Notes: generated from the letters alone by a model not told the origin. A stretch of DNA of 32,670 bases from an uncultured Lentisphaerota bacterium (GCA_900321255.1 ONVK01000033.1:1-32670), one strand, 5' to 3'; positions 25,609 to 32,420 are shown, counted from the stretch's first letter. A program made the numbers and translations.

Positions 25609-26402
25609 GGGTCAGACACTTCGCGGCTCATGGCTGCCGGATTGAAACCTGTCAGCCATTCTATCACATCCTCGGCAATGCGGCCAAGGCGTATCAATGG
25701 GTCGATAAAATACACCTTGCCATCGTCACCAAGGAGCACATTGTCACCATGAGCCCCGACATCCGTGACGGACACCACGCCGTCTCCAAAGAAATATCTA
25801 TCCTCCCGGACAAGCCCTCTCTGCGCAAGCAACGCCTCAATTTGATTCTCAGTCGGGAAAGCTTCTGTACTCACAGCATTTTGCTTGAGCACCACGCGAA
25901 TCTCGCCAAGTTCCAGCGTAATACCGACGAATTCATAAGCGCATTCGGGGAAAAGTATGTTGTGAATGACATGCTCGTATATCCAATCCGACTCAGAAGT
26001 GTGCTTGAGAGGACGCTTCGCATCAGGATTCTTGACCTTGTAGAATGCAGACTCTGAGCGATTCCAGTAAACCTCGCTTTCGCCAGTCCGCTTGGAAACC
26101 AGGTCGCCGAGTGTCGCAATCTGCGTCTTATCAAGCCAAAGGCCAGCCTCTTTGGCAGCATCAGTTAGTCGGCGTATCTTATCGCCCGCGCTGCTATCTG
26201 GAGTTCGGCCTCGTTGAGACGACAACGCCGCCGCAAGCAGTCTGACACGGCGGCAATCAGATATGGCCTTGCCTCTTGCGGACGCGAACCGATGAATTCC
26301 GCCACGGACATAGTGCTGTCCGACATCTGCAGATTCTGCATTTCGCTTGGCATCGTCTCTCCTCTTGAAAAGTTTGCAGATAAACTCTTTCAAATTCATC
26401 AC
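25593..26402 (-). CDS. kinase-like protein resembling the polyvalent-protein kinase domain
   Basis: This is a frame of 269 codons. The C-terminal 190 residues contain GESEVYWNRSESAFYKVKNP (nucleotide-lobe-like), IRVVLKQNAV and PTENQIEALLAQRGL. SVTDVGAHGDNVLL (near 217) and KVYFIDPLIRLGR (near 234) follow, in the order of catalytic loop and metal-binding loop. It resembles kinase domains described from phage-type polyvalent proteins; this is a motif-level call. The GTG start at 26402 lies 8 bases after a TATAAT. The segment at about residues 18-80 looks like out-of-frame sequence, while another frame there encodes a convincing peptide (see the 26165-26353 entry), so the gene may carry two compensating frameshifts or an overlapping gene. 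Confidence 0.68.
   Translation of the reverse strand: MMNLKEFICKLFKRRDDAKRNAESADVGQHYVRGGIHRFASARGKAISDCRRVRLLAAALSSQRGRTPDSSAGDKIRRLTDAAKEAGLWLDKTQIATLGDLVSKRTGESEVYWNRSESAFYKVKNPDAKRPLKHTSESDWIYEHVIHNILFPECAYEFVGITLELGEIRVVLKQNAVSTEAFPTENQIEALLAQRGLVREDRYFFGDGVVSVTDVGAHGDNVLLGDDGKVYFIDPLIRLGRIAEDVIEWLTGFNPAAMSREVSDPAEQL
26165..26353 (-). CDS. 62-codon ORF embedded out of frame in the kinase-like gene
   Basis: It starts MPSEMQNLQMSDSTMSVAEF and ends AELQIAARAIRYAD. Its composition and codon choice look like real protein, unlike the kinase frame over the same bases. The ATG is preceded by AGAGGAG at good spacing. It stops just where the kinase frame becomes protein-like again (DAAKEAGLWLDK). 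It is either an independent small protein or the true N-terminal section of the kinase gene displaced by frameshifts. Confidence 0.5.
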   Translation of the reverse strand: MPSEMQNLQMSDSTMSVAEFIGSRPQEARPYLIAAVSDCLRRRCRLNEAELQIAARAIRYAD

Positions 26403-26410
26403 TGTTGTGT

Positions 26411-26416
26411 ATTATA
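26411..26416 (-). promoter_or_regulatory. extended -10 box of the kinase-like gene
   Basis: The minus strand reads TTTTGGTATAAT, 8 bases, then GTG-ATG. The TGgTATAAT extended -10 and the spacing fit a leaderless transcript starting at the GTG. Confidence 0.6.
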
Positions 26417-26489
26417 CCAAAATCTCAGGCGTTTGCGGGCGGTCACGCATGAAACCCGATTGGATCGTTGTTCTCCAGAACGGCAACAA

Positions 26490-26522
26490 CGCACAAACAT
26501 GGCTTTTACAACGGTTCCGTGG
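26490..26522. repeat. dispersed 3'-end repeat, copy C
   Basis: The minus strand has CGGAACCGTTGTAAAAGCC followed by ATGTTTGTGCG. It begins 13 bases after the stop of the leucine-rich protein gene and lies upstream of the kinase-like gene's promoter. Confidence 0.7.
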
Positions 26523-26535
26523 GGGCGGTCACCGA

Positions 26536-27642
26536 CTATTTCCACTCCCCTTGCTTTCGAACCCATGTCTTGCGCTCCCCAGGAATGTTTCCATCGCAAG
26601 TTAACATTTCCAAGGAAGGGCAACATCTCTCTAAGGTAATTGGAGATATCGGATAGATTGGGAAATTCAGCAAATCCAACTCGCGCAATTTTGGCATAAC
26701 ACCCATATCCTCAACACTTCTGATCAACGACCAATTTATCGCAAGATACTCGAGATTCAACAAATCAACATCCGCCAGAGAACGAACCGCCACTCGTTCC
26801 AACCTTAAACTCTTTAAAGGCATCTGTGACAAAAACTCCAGACTATCAACCCCCGTCCAATCGCCTCGGAGCATCAGCGTCTCAAGTTTTGTGTGCTTAC
26901 TAATCATTTGGGCGCACCTTGACTGAAGATCAATGCGCTCCATTGGAGCCCAGACATCCAGACCTTTTAGATTGGATAGATGCTCAAAGGATTTGTTCAC
27001 ATTGGCTTCTGAAAGTTTAAAACAAAGATTAGTAACACTACTTGGCAATATATCCAACGATGAAAAAACCAACGGAGCGCTAAAAGTCTCAAGCCATTTC
27101 ATGTCGCGCACGCATCTCTCATCGTCTATTCCGATCACTGTAGACAAGTCGAGAGACCGCAATTGCCCGACTTCTATAGCCGAGAAGTTCTCAAGTTTAG
27201 TCTTTGCGACAATAAGCAATGAATGCAAATTCGTCACACACGCCAAAAACGACATGTCAAGATTCGCCAAGTCCGTTGCAGAAAGACAGAAAAACCTGAG
27301 ATTCTCAAGCCGTGTTTTTTGCCCGATTCGCGCACAAATGTTGCTAAGCCCTTCATAAGTAACACGAGCATGAAAACAATCGTCCCAAACAATGCTTTCA
27401 CCAGTCGTTCGCTTGTCAACGTGTAGAAAAACCAATATATCCCTTTCATCATCTTCGCTGGCAGACACCCAATTAGGTGCCCCTTCTCCTGGCCGCCATT
27501 CAAGCCCCAACGCCAAGCAGTCCCCACACCACCCAACCAACATAAGAATTGCAACAATACGACATCCGACAATCGAAAACAGCAATACCAAGCTCCTAAT
27601 GTGCCAAGCCCAATTCAACAAGTTCTCGCTCAATTTCCTCAT
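26536..27642 (-). CDS. leucine-rich-repeat protein with an N-terminal membrane segment
   Basis: This 368-residue protein has an N-terminal hydrophobic segment (about 15-45) acting as signal or anchor. Irregular leucine-rich repeats follow from about 90 to the end (LENLRFFCLSATDLANL, LRSLDLSTVIGI, LKGLDVWAPM, LETLMLRGDW, LKSLRLERVAV, LEYLAINWSL, LRELDLLNFPI). Such repeats bind other proteins; the partner is unknown. The start at 27642 is chosen because a TATAAT lies only 7 bases upstream and the codons before it are not protein-like. It is the closest thing to a classical surface protein in the accessory block. Confidence 0.82.
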   Translation of the reverse strand: MRKLSENLLNWAWHIRSLVLLFSIVGCRIVAILMLVGWCGDCLALGLEWRPGEGAPNWVSASEDDERDILVFLHVDKRTTGESIVWDDCFHARVTYEGLSNICARIGQKTRLENLRFFCLSATDLANLDMSFLACVTNLHSLLIVAKTKLENFSAIEVGQLRSLDLSTVIGIDDERCVRDMKWLETFSAPLVFSSLDILPSSVTNLCFKLSEANVNKSFEHLSNLKGLDVWAPMERIDLQSRCAQMISKHTKLETLMLRGDWTGVDSLEFLSQMPLKSLRLERVAVRSLADVDLLNLEYLAINWSLIRSVEDMGVMPKLRELDLLNFPIYPISPITLERCCPSLEMLTCDGNIPGERKTWVRKQGEWK

Positions 27643-27649
27643 GCGTCGT

Positions 27650-27655
27650 ATTATA
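27650..27655 (-). promoter_or_regulatory. extended -10 box of the leucine-rich-repeat gene
   Basis: The minus strand reads GATTTGTGATATAAT, 7 bases, then ATG. It shares TTTGTGRTATAAT with the promoters at 30895 and 32336 and implies a leaderless mRNA. Confidence 0.65.
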
Positions 27656-27755
27656 TCACAAATCCCCAAACTCAACCCGCGGCAAATCTGACGCGACGAC
27701 CCGCGCAAATGTCATTCGAGCATTCATTAGTTAGTTCCCTCTCTTGGAATATGAT

Positions 27756-28103
27756 TCATGCATGACTATTGCAAAACCATGTAAAGCCATAGATCGAAAG
27801 CAGCACCAACACCACATAGAAAGCAAAGGCCACCCATCGCGCTCGCCGTTCATCCACCATCAGGAACATAAGCCCGGCGGCGATATACAGAATATAGGAA
27901 ACGACAAAGAATAGCAACCGCCACTCGCCCGTGACATCGCATCTCATAACATCATAGCACATACCTATGATCGCCCATGCTGTAAACCAAGGCGCAAAAA
28001 GAACACTTGCGGCGGCAAACCCCAATACCTCCTGCCATTCGCCAAACAACAACAATACACCTGGAATGTAGGAGACTGCAAGCAATAGTAAAAACTTTTT
28101 CAT
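27756..28103 (-). CDS. small four-helix membrane protein, unknown function
   Basis: This 115-residue protein is almost entirely hydrophobic. It has four predicted membrane helices (about 4-20, 27-50, 63-82 and 90-108) separated by short charged loops. No family is recognised. AAAGGAG lies 8 bases upstream of the ATG, so unlike its neighbours it has a normal ribosome site. A run of three 9-base tandem repeats precedes it. Confidence 0.7.
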   Translation of the reverse strand: MKKFLLLLAVSYIPGVLLLFGEWQEVLGFAAASVLFAPWFTAWAIIGMCYDVMRCDVTGEWRLLFFVVSYILYIAAGLMFLMVDERRARWVAFAFYVVLVLLSIYGFTWFCNSHA

Positions 28104-28120
28104 GCTTCCGCTCCTTTCTC

Positions 28121-28147
28121 AATCCTGTTAATCATGTTAATCCTGTC
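28121..28147. repeat. three tandem 9-mers (AATCCTGTT type)
   Basis: AATCCTGTT, AATCATGTT and AATCCTGTC follow each other without a gap, upstream of the small membrane-protein gene. The unit looks like a simple dispersed repeat; no function is evident. Confidence 0.6.
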
Positions 28148-28168
28148 AAAAAACCTTCCCGCGACGGC

Positions 28169-28190
28169 CGCGCAAACAGGCCTTTTAACG
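28169..28190. repeat. dispersed 3'-end repeat, copy D (partial)
   Basis: It contains the TTAAAAGGCCTGTTTGCGCG end of the repeat on the minus strand, but the GGAACC part is missing. The TAA stop of the 341-residue gene lies within it. Confidence 0.6.
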
Positions 28191-29210
28191 ATGAAACCTT
28201 GTTGATTCCAGCACGCCCTTCATCTCCTTTGCATCGGGAGTGGGGAAATAGCCGCTAAGCACGACTGCCTTACCTGTGTCGGAATCGAACAAAACCGCAA
28301 AATGCCTATAAAACGCCGATTCGTAATTGACGACGCAATAATAGCACTTGTTTCCGTTGACCATTGCCAACTCGTCCAAAACCGTTTGACGCTTCAGCTT
28401 GTCGAAATCTTCGTCGGCGAACGATTCCACAGTCGCCTCGAAGTTCTCCTTTGTGTCATTGGAATCCAGAATGCTGAAAAGCTCAATGGAAGAGTCTTTT
28501 CCGTCCATCATGATGCAGACGACGGCCTCGCCTAACGATTTGACGCAGGACGACCACCCCTCAGGAGGCCTGAACACCACATGCCCTTCTGTCAGCTCAC
28601 CTTCCGGCAATTCGGATTGCCGAATCTCGACATTTCCATTGTAGCCAAGGACCACTTGGAAACTTCCAACCACAACCCAGACAAAAGGCAAGAAGACAAT
28701 AAGCGCTGCCGCAGCCCAGGTTCCGAGTCCCGCATGGCGATATTGCCGCGGAATCACCCGTGAAACCTGTTTCGAAACACGAAAGTAAACAAGCCAGACA
28801 ATCGACAAGAACACAGTTCCAACCGCCTGTCCATACTCCCTCGCCGACATTTCATCCTGCATCAGCGACAATGACAAAACGCCACCGAGCAGGCAATAGA
28901 CCAGGAAAAACCTCGCCCAGAAAACGGCCGACGGCCATCGCCTGTGGAGCGCGGCAAAAGTCCAGATTGCCACAACAAGCAAGCCGAGCACCGTTACGAT
29001 CCCTGTCGTCGCAAGGATGATGCTACCATAGCACTCGGCAGGGTCCACCATGACTACCGTCTCGTCAAGACTCCACAACGGCGAGAGCAGCAATCCAAGC
29101 ATGAAAAGTGCGAGCCATCCGCGAATCCGCGTGTTGCTTCTCAGCCATTCAGCCGTGACTCGGCTATCAGCATTTGATTCAATTTCGTTGCCTTCCGCCA
29201 CTTCACTCAT
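28185..29210 (-). CDS. membrane protein with a C-terminal soluble domain, unknown function
   Basis: This is a 341-residue protein. A hydrophilic N-terminus of about 30 residues (MSEVAEGNE) is followed by five hydrophobic segments (about 32-48, 60-85, 95-115, 130-147 and 168-190). A soluble domain of about 150 residues then begins near EGHVVFRPPEGW. That domain has the beta-strand style of small lipoprotein-like stress domains, with SAFYRHFAVLFDSDTGKAVVLSGYF near the end. No ribosome site is visible, and TATGGT lies 8 bases before the ATG, a weak version of the leaderless promoter. Its start resembles the 26-residue frame at 25522. Confidence 0.75.
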   Translation of the reverse strand: MSEVAEGNEIESNADSRVTAEWLRSNTRIRGWLALFMLGLLLSPLWSLDETVVMVDPAECYGSIILATTGIVTVLGLLVVAIWTFAALHRRWPSAVFWARFFLVYCLLGGVLSLSLMQDEMSAREYGQAVGTVFLSIVWLVYFRVSKQVSRVIPRQYRHAGLGTWAAAALIVFLPFVWVVVGSFQVVLGYNGNVEIRQSELPEGELTEGHVVFRPPEGWSSCVKSLGEAVVCIMMDGKDSSIELFSILDSNDTKENFEATVESFADEDFDKLKRQTVLDELAMVNGNKCYYCVVNYESAFYRHFAVLFDSDTGKAVVLSGYFPTPDAKEMKGVLESTRFHR

Positions 29211-29259
29211 ATAAGGGCACCATACACGTACCTCTGAACGTTTCTGTCTACGCGATCAA

Positions 29260-29556
29260 TCATATTTCAGACATTTCCTTGCGGACATTGTAGGCGAAAC
29301 ATGGGCTGCGTTCAAGAGCTGTGTGCGAAACGACATCCACATTGCGTCCAAGCATCCTCTTGAAAGAATCTTGCATGCCTAAATAATCTGACAATGTAGG
29401 GCTGGGGTTGAACTTGACTAGAAAGTCCACGTCGCTGTCGGGGCGCTCCTCTTTTCGGGCGCACGAACCGAAGACCCAAAGCTTCTCGGCTTTGTGTTTC
29501 CTCGCGATAGCGTATATCTCATCCCGCTTCGCGCGTATCTCGTCCATCATGCACAT
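29260..29556 (-). CDS. MNT-type minimal nucleotidyltransferase
   Basis: This 98-residue protein has the nucleotidyltransferase signature GSCARKEERPDSDVDFLVKF near residues 30-49: the G-S turn and the D-x-D pair that binds metal and NTP. MNT proteins usually pair with a HEPN RNase and neutralise it by adding nucleotides. No HEPN gene lies next to this one; the downstream gene is a membrane protein. AUG codons at 29550 and 29547 are alternative starts. A TATAAT lies at 29571-29576. Confidence 0.85.
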   Translation of the reverse strand: MCMMDEIRAKRDEIYAIARKHKAEKLWVFGSCARKEERPDSDVDFLVKFNPSPTLSDYLGMQDSFKRMLGRNVDVVSHTALERSPCFAYNVRKEMSEI

Positions 29557-29570
29557 CTCAAAGCAACGGC

Positions 29571-29576
29571 ATTATA
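29571..29576 (-). promoter_or_regulatory. extended -10 box of the MNT gene
   Basis: The minus strand reads TATGGTATAAT, with TGg directly before TATAAT. It lies 14 bases before the first possible ATG, slightly farther than at the other accessory genes. Confidence 0.5.
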
Positions 29577-29629
29577 CCATATTTTTAACTTGCATTGCTG
29601 CATAGTTTTCACGCGCAAGCCGTCAGCAC

Positions 29630-29662
29630 CGCGCAAACAGGCTTTTTACAACGGTTCCGTGG
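29630..29662. repeat. dispersed 3'-end repeat, copy E
   Basis: The minus strand has GGAACCGTTGTAAAAAGCC followed by TGTTTGCGCGG, preceded by GGGGACAGACTCCAC. It starts 26 bases after the stop of the YcxB-like gene. Confidence 0.7.
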
Positions 29663-29688
29663 AGTCTGTCCCCAACTCCTTGCGAGAC

Positions 29689-30669
29689 TTAGATGGTGGA
29701 TCCTCCGTAGAGCAGACAATATGTTGCCACGGCTGAATAACAAGCAATAGCAATCCAACCAACGCATTTCACAAGGCGGTTCGTCGATTTCCACCATCGG
29801 CGGAATCCCCATATCAACGCCCAGTACATCAATGGGGAAACAATCAGCAATGAGCAGATTGCCGTTGGCGTGCCACCCTCGACGCGGAATATAGCCAAGG
29901 CGGCGCAAATGATCATCAACGGACCAAGCGCCGCAGATACGATGGCCGCCAACAGAACAAACGCCAAACTACCAATAGGAGCGGCTGACACCTCTGCAAA
30001 AACCGAATTGGCTCCGCAAAACACCAAGGTGGCGACAAGACACCCCACGACAAGCGCACCCCAAACAGCACCACACTTCAAGAGCGTGTTGAGGCGAAAA
30101 TCTTGTTTATTGTCCTGGCGCACCCGGCCCTTTTGCCTCTCTTTGATCACCATCATTTTATTCTTAAGATACTCGCCTAATTCCGCATCAACCGCATATT
30201 TTGGTATGCCGACAAGAACAGGCCTCGCGCTCAGGAAAGCATAAAAATCCTTCGTCGCTAATCCAAGTGTCATTTCATCCCATCGCACCTTTTCCTTGCC
30301 CAAGCCAATCCCGTCGTCATCAATCTTCACCTCGACATCAATCTCGTTGTCAGTTTCAATCGGACACGATTCATACACTCTTGTATATTCGTGTTTAACT
30401 TTGACTACCCGCTTAACCAACTTTATTAGTCCAATGGCCGCAAGCAAGGCTATGGGAAGCGACACGAAGAGGTGGTACCAGAGATCCACAACTCCAGCAC
30501 CCGAAAAGAATCCGTAGAGCTGGATAATCACTGAGGTGCAACCCCAGCACAAAATCACAGGAAGAATAGATAGAAAAATAAAATAGATGACAATGCTGCG
30601 CAAGTAAAACTGTCTTACAAAAGAATAGTATAGCCCTCTTGTCCGCTTATAAGTTATTGTGACATTCAT
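29689..30669 (-). CDS. YcxB-like membrane protein
   Basis: This 326-residue protein has two N-terminal membrane segments (about 24-52 and 62-83). A soluble domain (about 105-170) follows with DVEVKIDDDGIGLGKEKVRW and LSARPVLVGIPKYAV, the pattern of the YcxB-like domain. Four more hydrophobic segments lie between about 195 and 320. The function of YcxB-like proteins is unknown. The ATG overlaps the stop of the transposase-relic frame (ATGA), and GGAG lies 8 bases upstream, so the relic's promoter probably drives this gene. Confidence 0.75.
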   Translation of the reverse strand: MNVTITYKRTRGLYYSFVRQFYLRSIVIYFIFLSILPVILCWGCTSVIIQLYGFFSGAGVVDLWYHLFVSLPIALLAAIGLIKLVKRVVKVKHEYTRVYESCPIETDNEIDVEVKIDDDGIGLGKEKVRWDEMTLGLATKDFYAFLSARPVLVGIPKYAVDAELGEYLKNKMMVIKERQKGRVRQDNKQDFRLNTLLKCGAVWGALVVGCLVATLVFCGANSVFAEVSAAPIGSLAFVLLAAIVSAALGPLMIICAALAIFRVEGGTPTAICSLLIVSPLMYWALIWGFRRWWKSTNRLVKCVGWIAIACYSAVATYCLLYGGSTI

Positions 30670-30887
30670 GCCAGAATCTCCGAGCTACATATCCTGTTAT
30701 TGGCAAAGAAAACCAACAGGGTCGGACCTGATTGCCACAGTAAATTGCCACAGTAAGTTTTCCTTATCATAGCGGCGCAACCCTTCCGGTTCGCCGCTTG
30801 CATTCCTTCAAACTCAAACACGCGGCGGGAGACGCGGCTGATCAGGTGATAGCACCGATTTGGAAGATGTATCCTGCTACGTCTCAT
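30666..30887 (-). pseudogene. REP-associated tyrosine transposase relic inside an inverted-repeat element
   Basis: This is a 73-residue frame starting MRRSRIHLPNRCYHLISRVS, the typical first 20 residues of IS200-like REP-associated tyrosine transposases. After VFEF the frame runs into a REP-like hairpin and repeat sequence. The HUH motif, catalytic tyrosine and most of the protein are missing. The frame stays open through the element and ends in ATGA on the start codon of the YcxB-like gene. Confidence 0.7.
30771..30798. repeat. REP-like hairpin
   Basis: AGCGGCG and CGCCGCT form a perfect 7-base stem, extended by AACC/GGTT across a single unpaired C, with a CTTCC loop. Such hairpins are the usual substrates of REP-associated tyrosine transposases, whose relic surrounds it. 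Confidence 0.65.
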
Positions 30888-30894
30888 GCTGAAC

Positions 30895-30900
30895 AGTATA
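30895..30900 (-). promoter_or_regulatory. extended -10 box of the transposase relic
   Basis: The minus strand reads GTTTGTGATATACT, 7 bases, then ATG. TGaTATACT is an extended -10 at leaderless spacing, matching the promoters of unrelated neighbouring genes. Confidence 0.6.
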
Positions 30901-30968
30901 TCACAAACTCCCGCTAGTGTGGCATTTTGCTGTGGCAATCAGGTCTGCCCCTGTTGCCTCTGGCGAAT

Positions 30969-31376
30969 TTACGCAAATGGGTTGACAACCGCCATGCCGC
31001 AGTAGAGCTGTCCGCCGTTCAGGTCTTCCGTGACGATTTCATGGCAGCCAAGCTTCTTCGCCGCAGCCACCATCACTGCGTCGTGATATTGGATTCCATA
31101 TTCGCGCCGGATGTGAATTGCATCGCGCAGCATGTCAGACGTCACCTCGCTCCTGACGAGGCGGTAAAAATACGAATAGTAGCCCTCTATCTGCTCGTCC
31201 GTCGCAAGGGACCTTTTCAGCATGACGTTGGTGAACTCCTGGAGTATCTGAAGCGAAATCACCCCATCGTGGTTCACCTCGAGCGCGTGGCGCAACAGAT
31301 CGAGCGCAATCGCCCTTTTGCGCGGATCCTGATTGCTTGCGGCATAGACAAGAATATTCGTGTCAAAGAACCTCAT
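30969..31376 (-). CDS. vapC: PIN-domain toxin of a VapBC-type pair
   Basis: This 135-residue protein is a probable Mg-dependent ribonuclease toxin. The four acidic PIN residues are visible: D5 in FFDTNILVYA, E47 in ILQEFTNV, D99 in YHDAVMVAAA and D118 in VTEDLNGG. The length is normal for VapC. Its ATG overlaps the stop of the antitoxin gene (ATGA), the classic coupling of these pairs. The inverted-repeat element begins 12 bases downstream. Confidence 0.92.
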   Translation of the reverse strand: MRFFDTNILVYAASNQDPRKRAIALDLLRHALEVNHDGVISLQILQEFTNVMLKRSLATDEQIEGYYSYFYRLVRSEVTSDMLRDAIHIRREYGIQYHDAVMVAAAKKLGCHEIVTEDLNGGQLYCGMAVVNPFA

Positions 31377-31624
31377 TTGTCACACTCCATCGACCGTTCG
31401 GCGGCGTCGGCGCGGCTATACTTGTATCCAGGTTCCATCTCGATAGAGTTCGCCATCGCAAAGGAATAGAACTCGTCAGCAAGAGACTTGCGCTCAAGCC
31501 GAATCTCGCGATCCTTCGCAATCAGCAAATCGCGAATATACTGGTTGAGACTTGTCCCCTGCTCTTCAGCCCAACACCGAACATTCTGAATGACATTGGG
31601 AGGTGCTGCCAGAGTTATATTCAT
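31373..31624 (-). CDS. vapB: ribbon-helix-helix-like antitoxin of the VapBC-type pair
   Basis: This 83-residue protein starts MNITLAAPPNVIQNVRCWAE and continues TSLNQYIRDLL: a beta strand and two helices typical of ribbon-helix-helix DNA-binding antitoxins. The charged C-terminal half would bind the toxin. The start at 31624 is chosen over 31669 because AAGGAGGAGAT directly precedes it and an operator-like palindrome occupies the region farther up. It should neutralise the PIN toxin and repress its own operon. Confidence 0.88.
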   Translation of the reverse strand: MNITLAAPPNVIQNVRCWAEEQGTSLNQYIRDLLIAKDREIRLERKSLADEFYSFAMANSIEMEPGYKYSRADAAERSMECDK

Positions 31625-31638
31625 ATCTCCTCCTTGTG

Positions 31639-31668
31639 TGCGCACATATTTTAGCATATATGTGCGCA
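31639..31668. promoter_or_regulatory. operator palindrome of the toxin-antitoxin operon
   Basis: TGCGCACATAT (31639-31649) and ATATGTGCGCA (31658-31668) are perfect 11-base inverted arms separated by 8 bases. They lie 15 bases upstream of the antitoxin ATG. A possible -10 (TAAAAT on the minus strand) lies between the arms, and a TATAAT at 31685-31690 lies upstream. This is what autorepression by the antitoxin/toxin complex would need. Confidence 0.8.
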
Positions 31669-31684
31669 ATCAAGCAACAAGAAG

Positions 31685-31690
31685 ATTATA
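31685..31690 (-). promoter_or_regulatory. candidate -10 box of the vapBC operon
   Basis: TATAAT on the minus strand, 17 bases upstream of the palindrome; bound repressor would cover the transcription start. No good -35 was seen. The TAAAAT inside the palindrome is an alternative -10. Confidence 0.4.
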
Positions 31691-31723
31691 ACTTGGCAAA
31701 ATCATAAGAACTTGCCACAACAC

Positions 31724-31763
31724 CCCTCATTTCAAGGGCTTTGAGGCATATTATGGCGCGACC
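31724..31763. repeat. promoter-start repeat, copy 2
   Basis: Near-identical to 25516-25555, but with CATAAT for TATAAT. It overlaps the stop of the BspA-like gene. The ATG it carries opens only a 14-codon frame, so here the repeat is an orphan 5' end. Confidence 0.6.
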
Positions 31764-32329
31764 GACAGTTCGCTTTTTAGGGCCTCGCCCTTAAGGAAGA
31801 GGACGCGCGGGAATATCGGCGCGCCGCTCTGCGCGGCACCATCCTGCGCCGTCATGACTGGGGAGAACGGATACACGCAAGCCAGCCGACGCGAGCAGCC
31901 CGCGAACGCATTGGACGCGACAAGCACCGAGGTCGCCTCGTGGAGGACAATATCCGTAAGGTTCGTAGCACCGGCAAAGGCGCGGCTCTCGATACGGCGG
32001 ACGCGCCCCTCGAAGCTGACGACGCGAAGGTCTGTCGAGTTCTCGAACGCCCGCGCGGGAACGAGGCGCACGCTCGAGTCGACGTCGAGGCGGCGGATGC
32101 TCGCGAGCGAGCCGAGCGGGACGCTCCCTGCAGGAACGGCATTTGTCGCGAAGGCACGCGCAACGCCCTCCCCAGCCTTCACGAAGACGGGGCGAGCCCC
32201 CTCTTCCGGCGCCACAGGGAACTCCACAGGCTGCACTATGGGGTTCGCAAGAAGACGGACGGAATACCAGTCCGCCGACCGCAGCGCAAGCGGACCAACC
32301 AGCACAAGCAGCAACGCCAATGTTCTCAT
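31751..32329 (-). CDS. secreted BspA-like leucine-rich-repeat protein
   Basis: This 192-residue protein has a signal peptide (MRTLALLLVLVGPLALRSA). About 70 residues after the signal peptide come LRR_5/BspA-type repeats: VPARAFENSTDLRVVSFEG, RIESRAFAGATNLTDIVLHE and VASNAFAGCS. Such proteins are usually exported and bind host or cell-surface ligands; this one has only about three repeats. The start at 32329 is preferred over 32422 because it opens the signal peptide and lies 6 bases after a TATAAT. The last codon and stop are in promoter-start repeat copy 2. Confidence 0.85.
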   Translation of the reverse strand: MRTLALLLVLVGPLALRSADWYSVRLLANPIVQPVEFPVAPEEGARPVFVKAGEGVARAFATNAVPAGSVPLGSLASIRRLDVDSSVRLVPARAFENSTDLRVVSFEGRVRRIESRAFAGATNLTDIVLHEATSVLVASNAFAGCSRRLACVYPFSPVMTAQDGAAQSGAPIFPRVLFLKGEALKSELSVAP

Positions 32330-32335
32330 GCCGAT

Positions 32336-32341
32336 ATTATA
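32336..32341 (-). promoter_or_regulatory. extended -10 box of the BspA-like gene
   Basis: The minus strand reads GGGTTTGTGGTATAAT, 6 bases, then ATGAGA. It is the clearest example of the shared leaderless promoter. Confidence 0.65.
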
Positions 32342-32420
32342 CCACAAACCCCCATACTGGTTCGCTACTTGCGACCGCGTGAGAAGTTGACAATCGGCAG
32401 CCGACCCTCCCGGGACCAGC

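Larger units (their letters stand above)
30714..30956. mobile_element. 243-bp inverted-repeat element carrying a transposase relic
   Basis: The ends are inverted: 30714-30740 is complementary to 30930-30956 at 25 of 27 bases. Weaker complementarity extends the arms to 30757 and 30914, including tandem CTGTGGCAAT units. Between them are a REP-like hairpin (30771-30798), the start of a transposase gene and its promoter. It is non-autonomous: a MITE-like or REP-type unit that a related transposase elsewhere could have moved. Confidence 0.7.

Noticed and set aside
24704-29662. Integron-type attC sites at gene ends
   Set aside because: The shared repeats lack a paired RYYYAAC/GTTRRRY core and the expected imperfect hairpin, and no integrase gene is in the window.
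29609-29908. Minus-strand frame of 99 codons near the YcxB-like gene
   Set aside because: It overlaps the end of the YcxB-like gene in another frame and reads through the repeat; no start signal.
24093-31763. CRISPR array
   Set aside because: Repeats in this region are irregularly spaced, differ in length and flank genes; no run of equal-length spacers and no cas genes.
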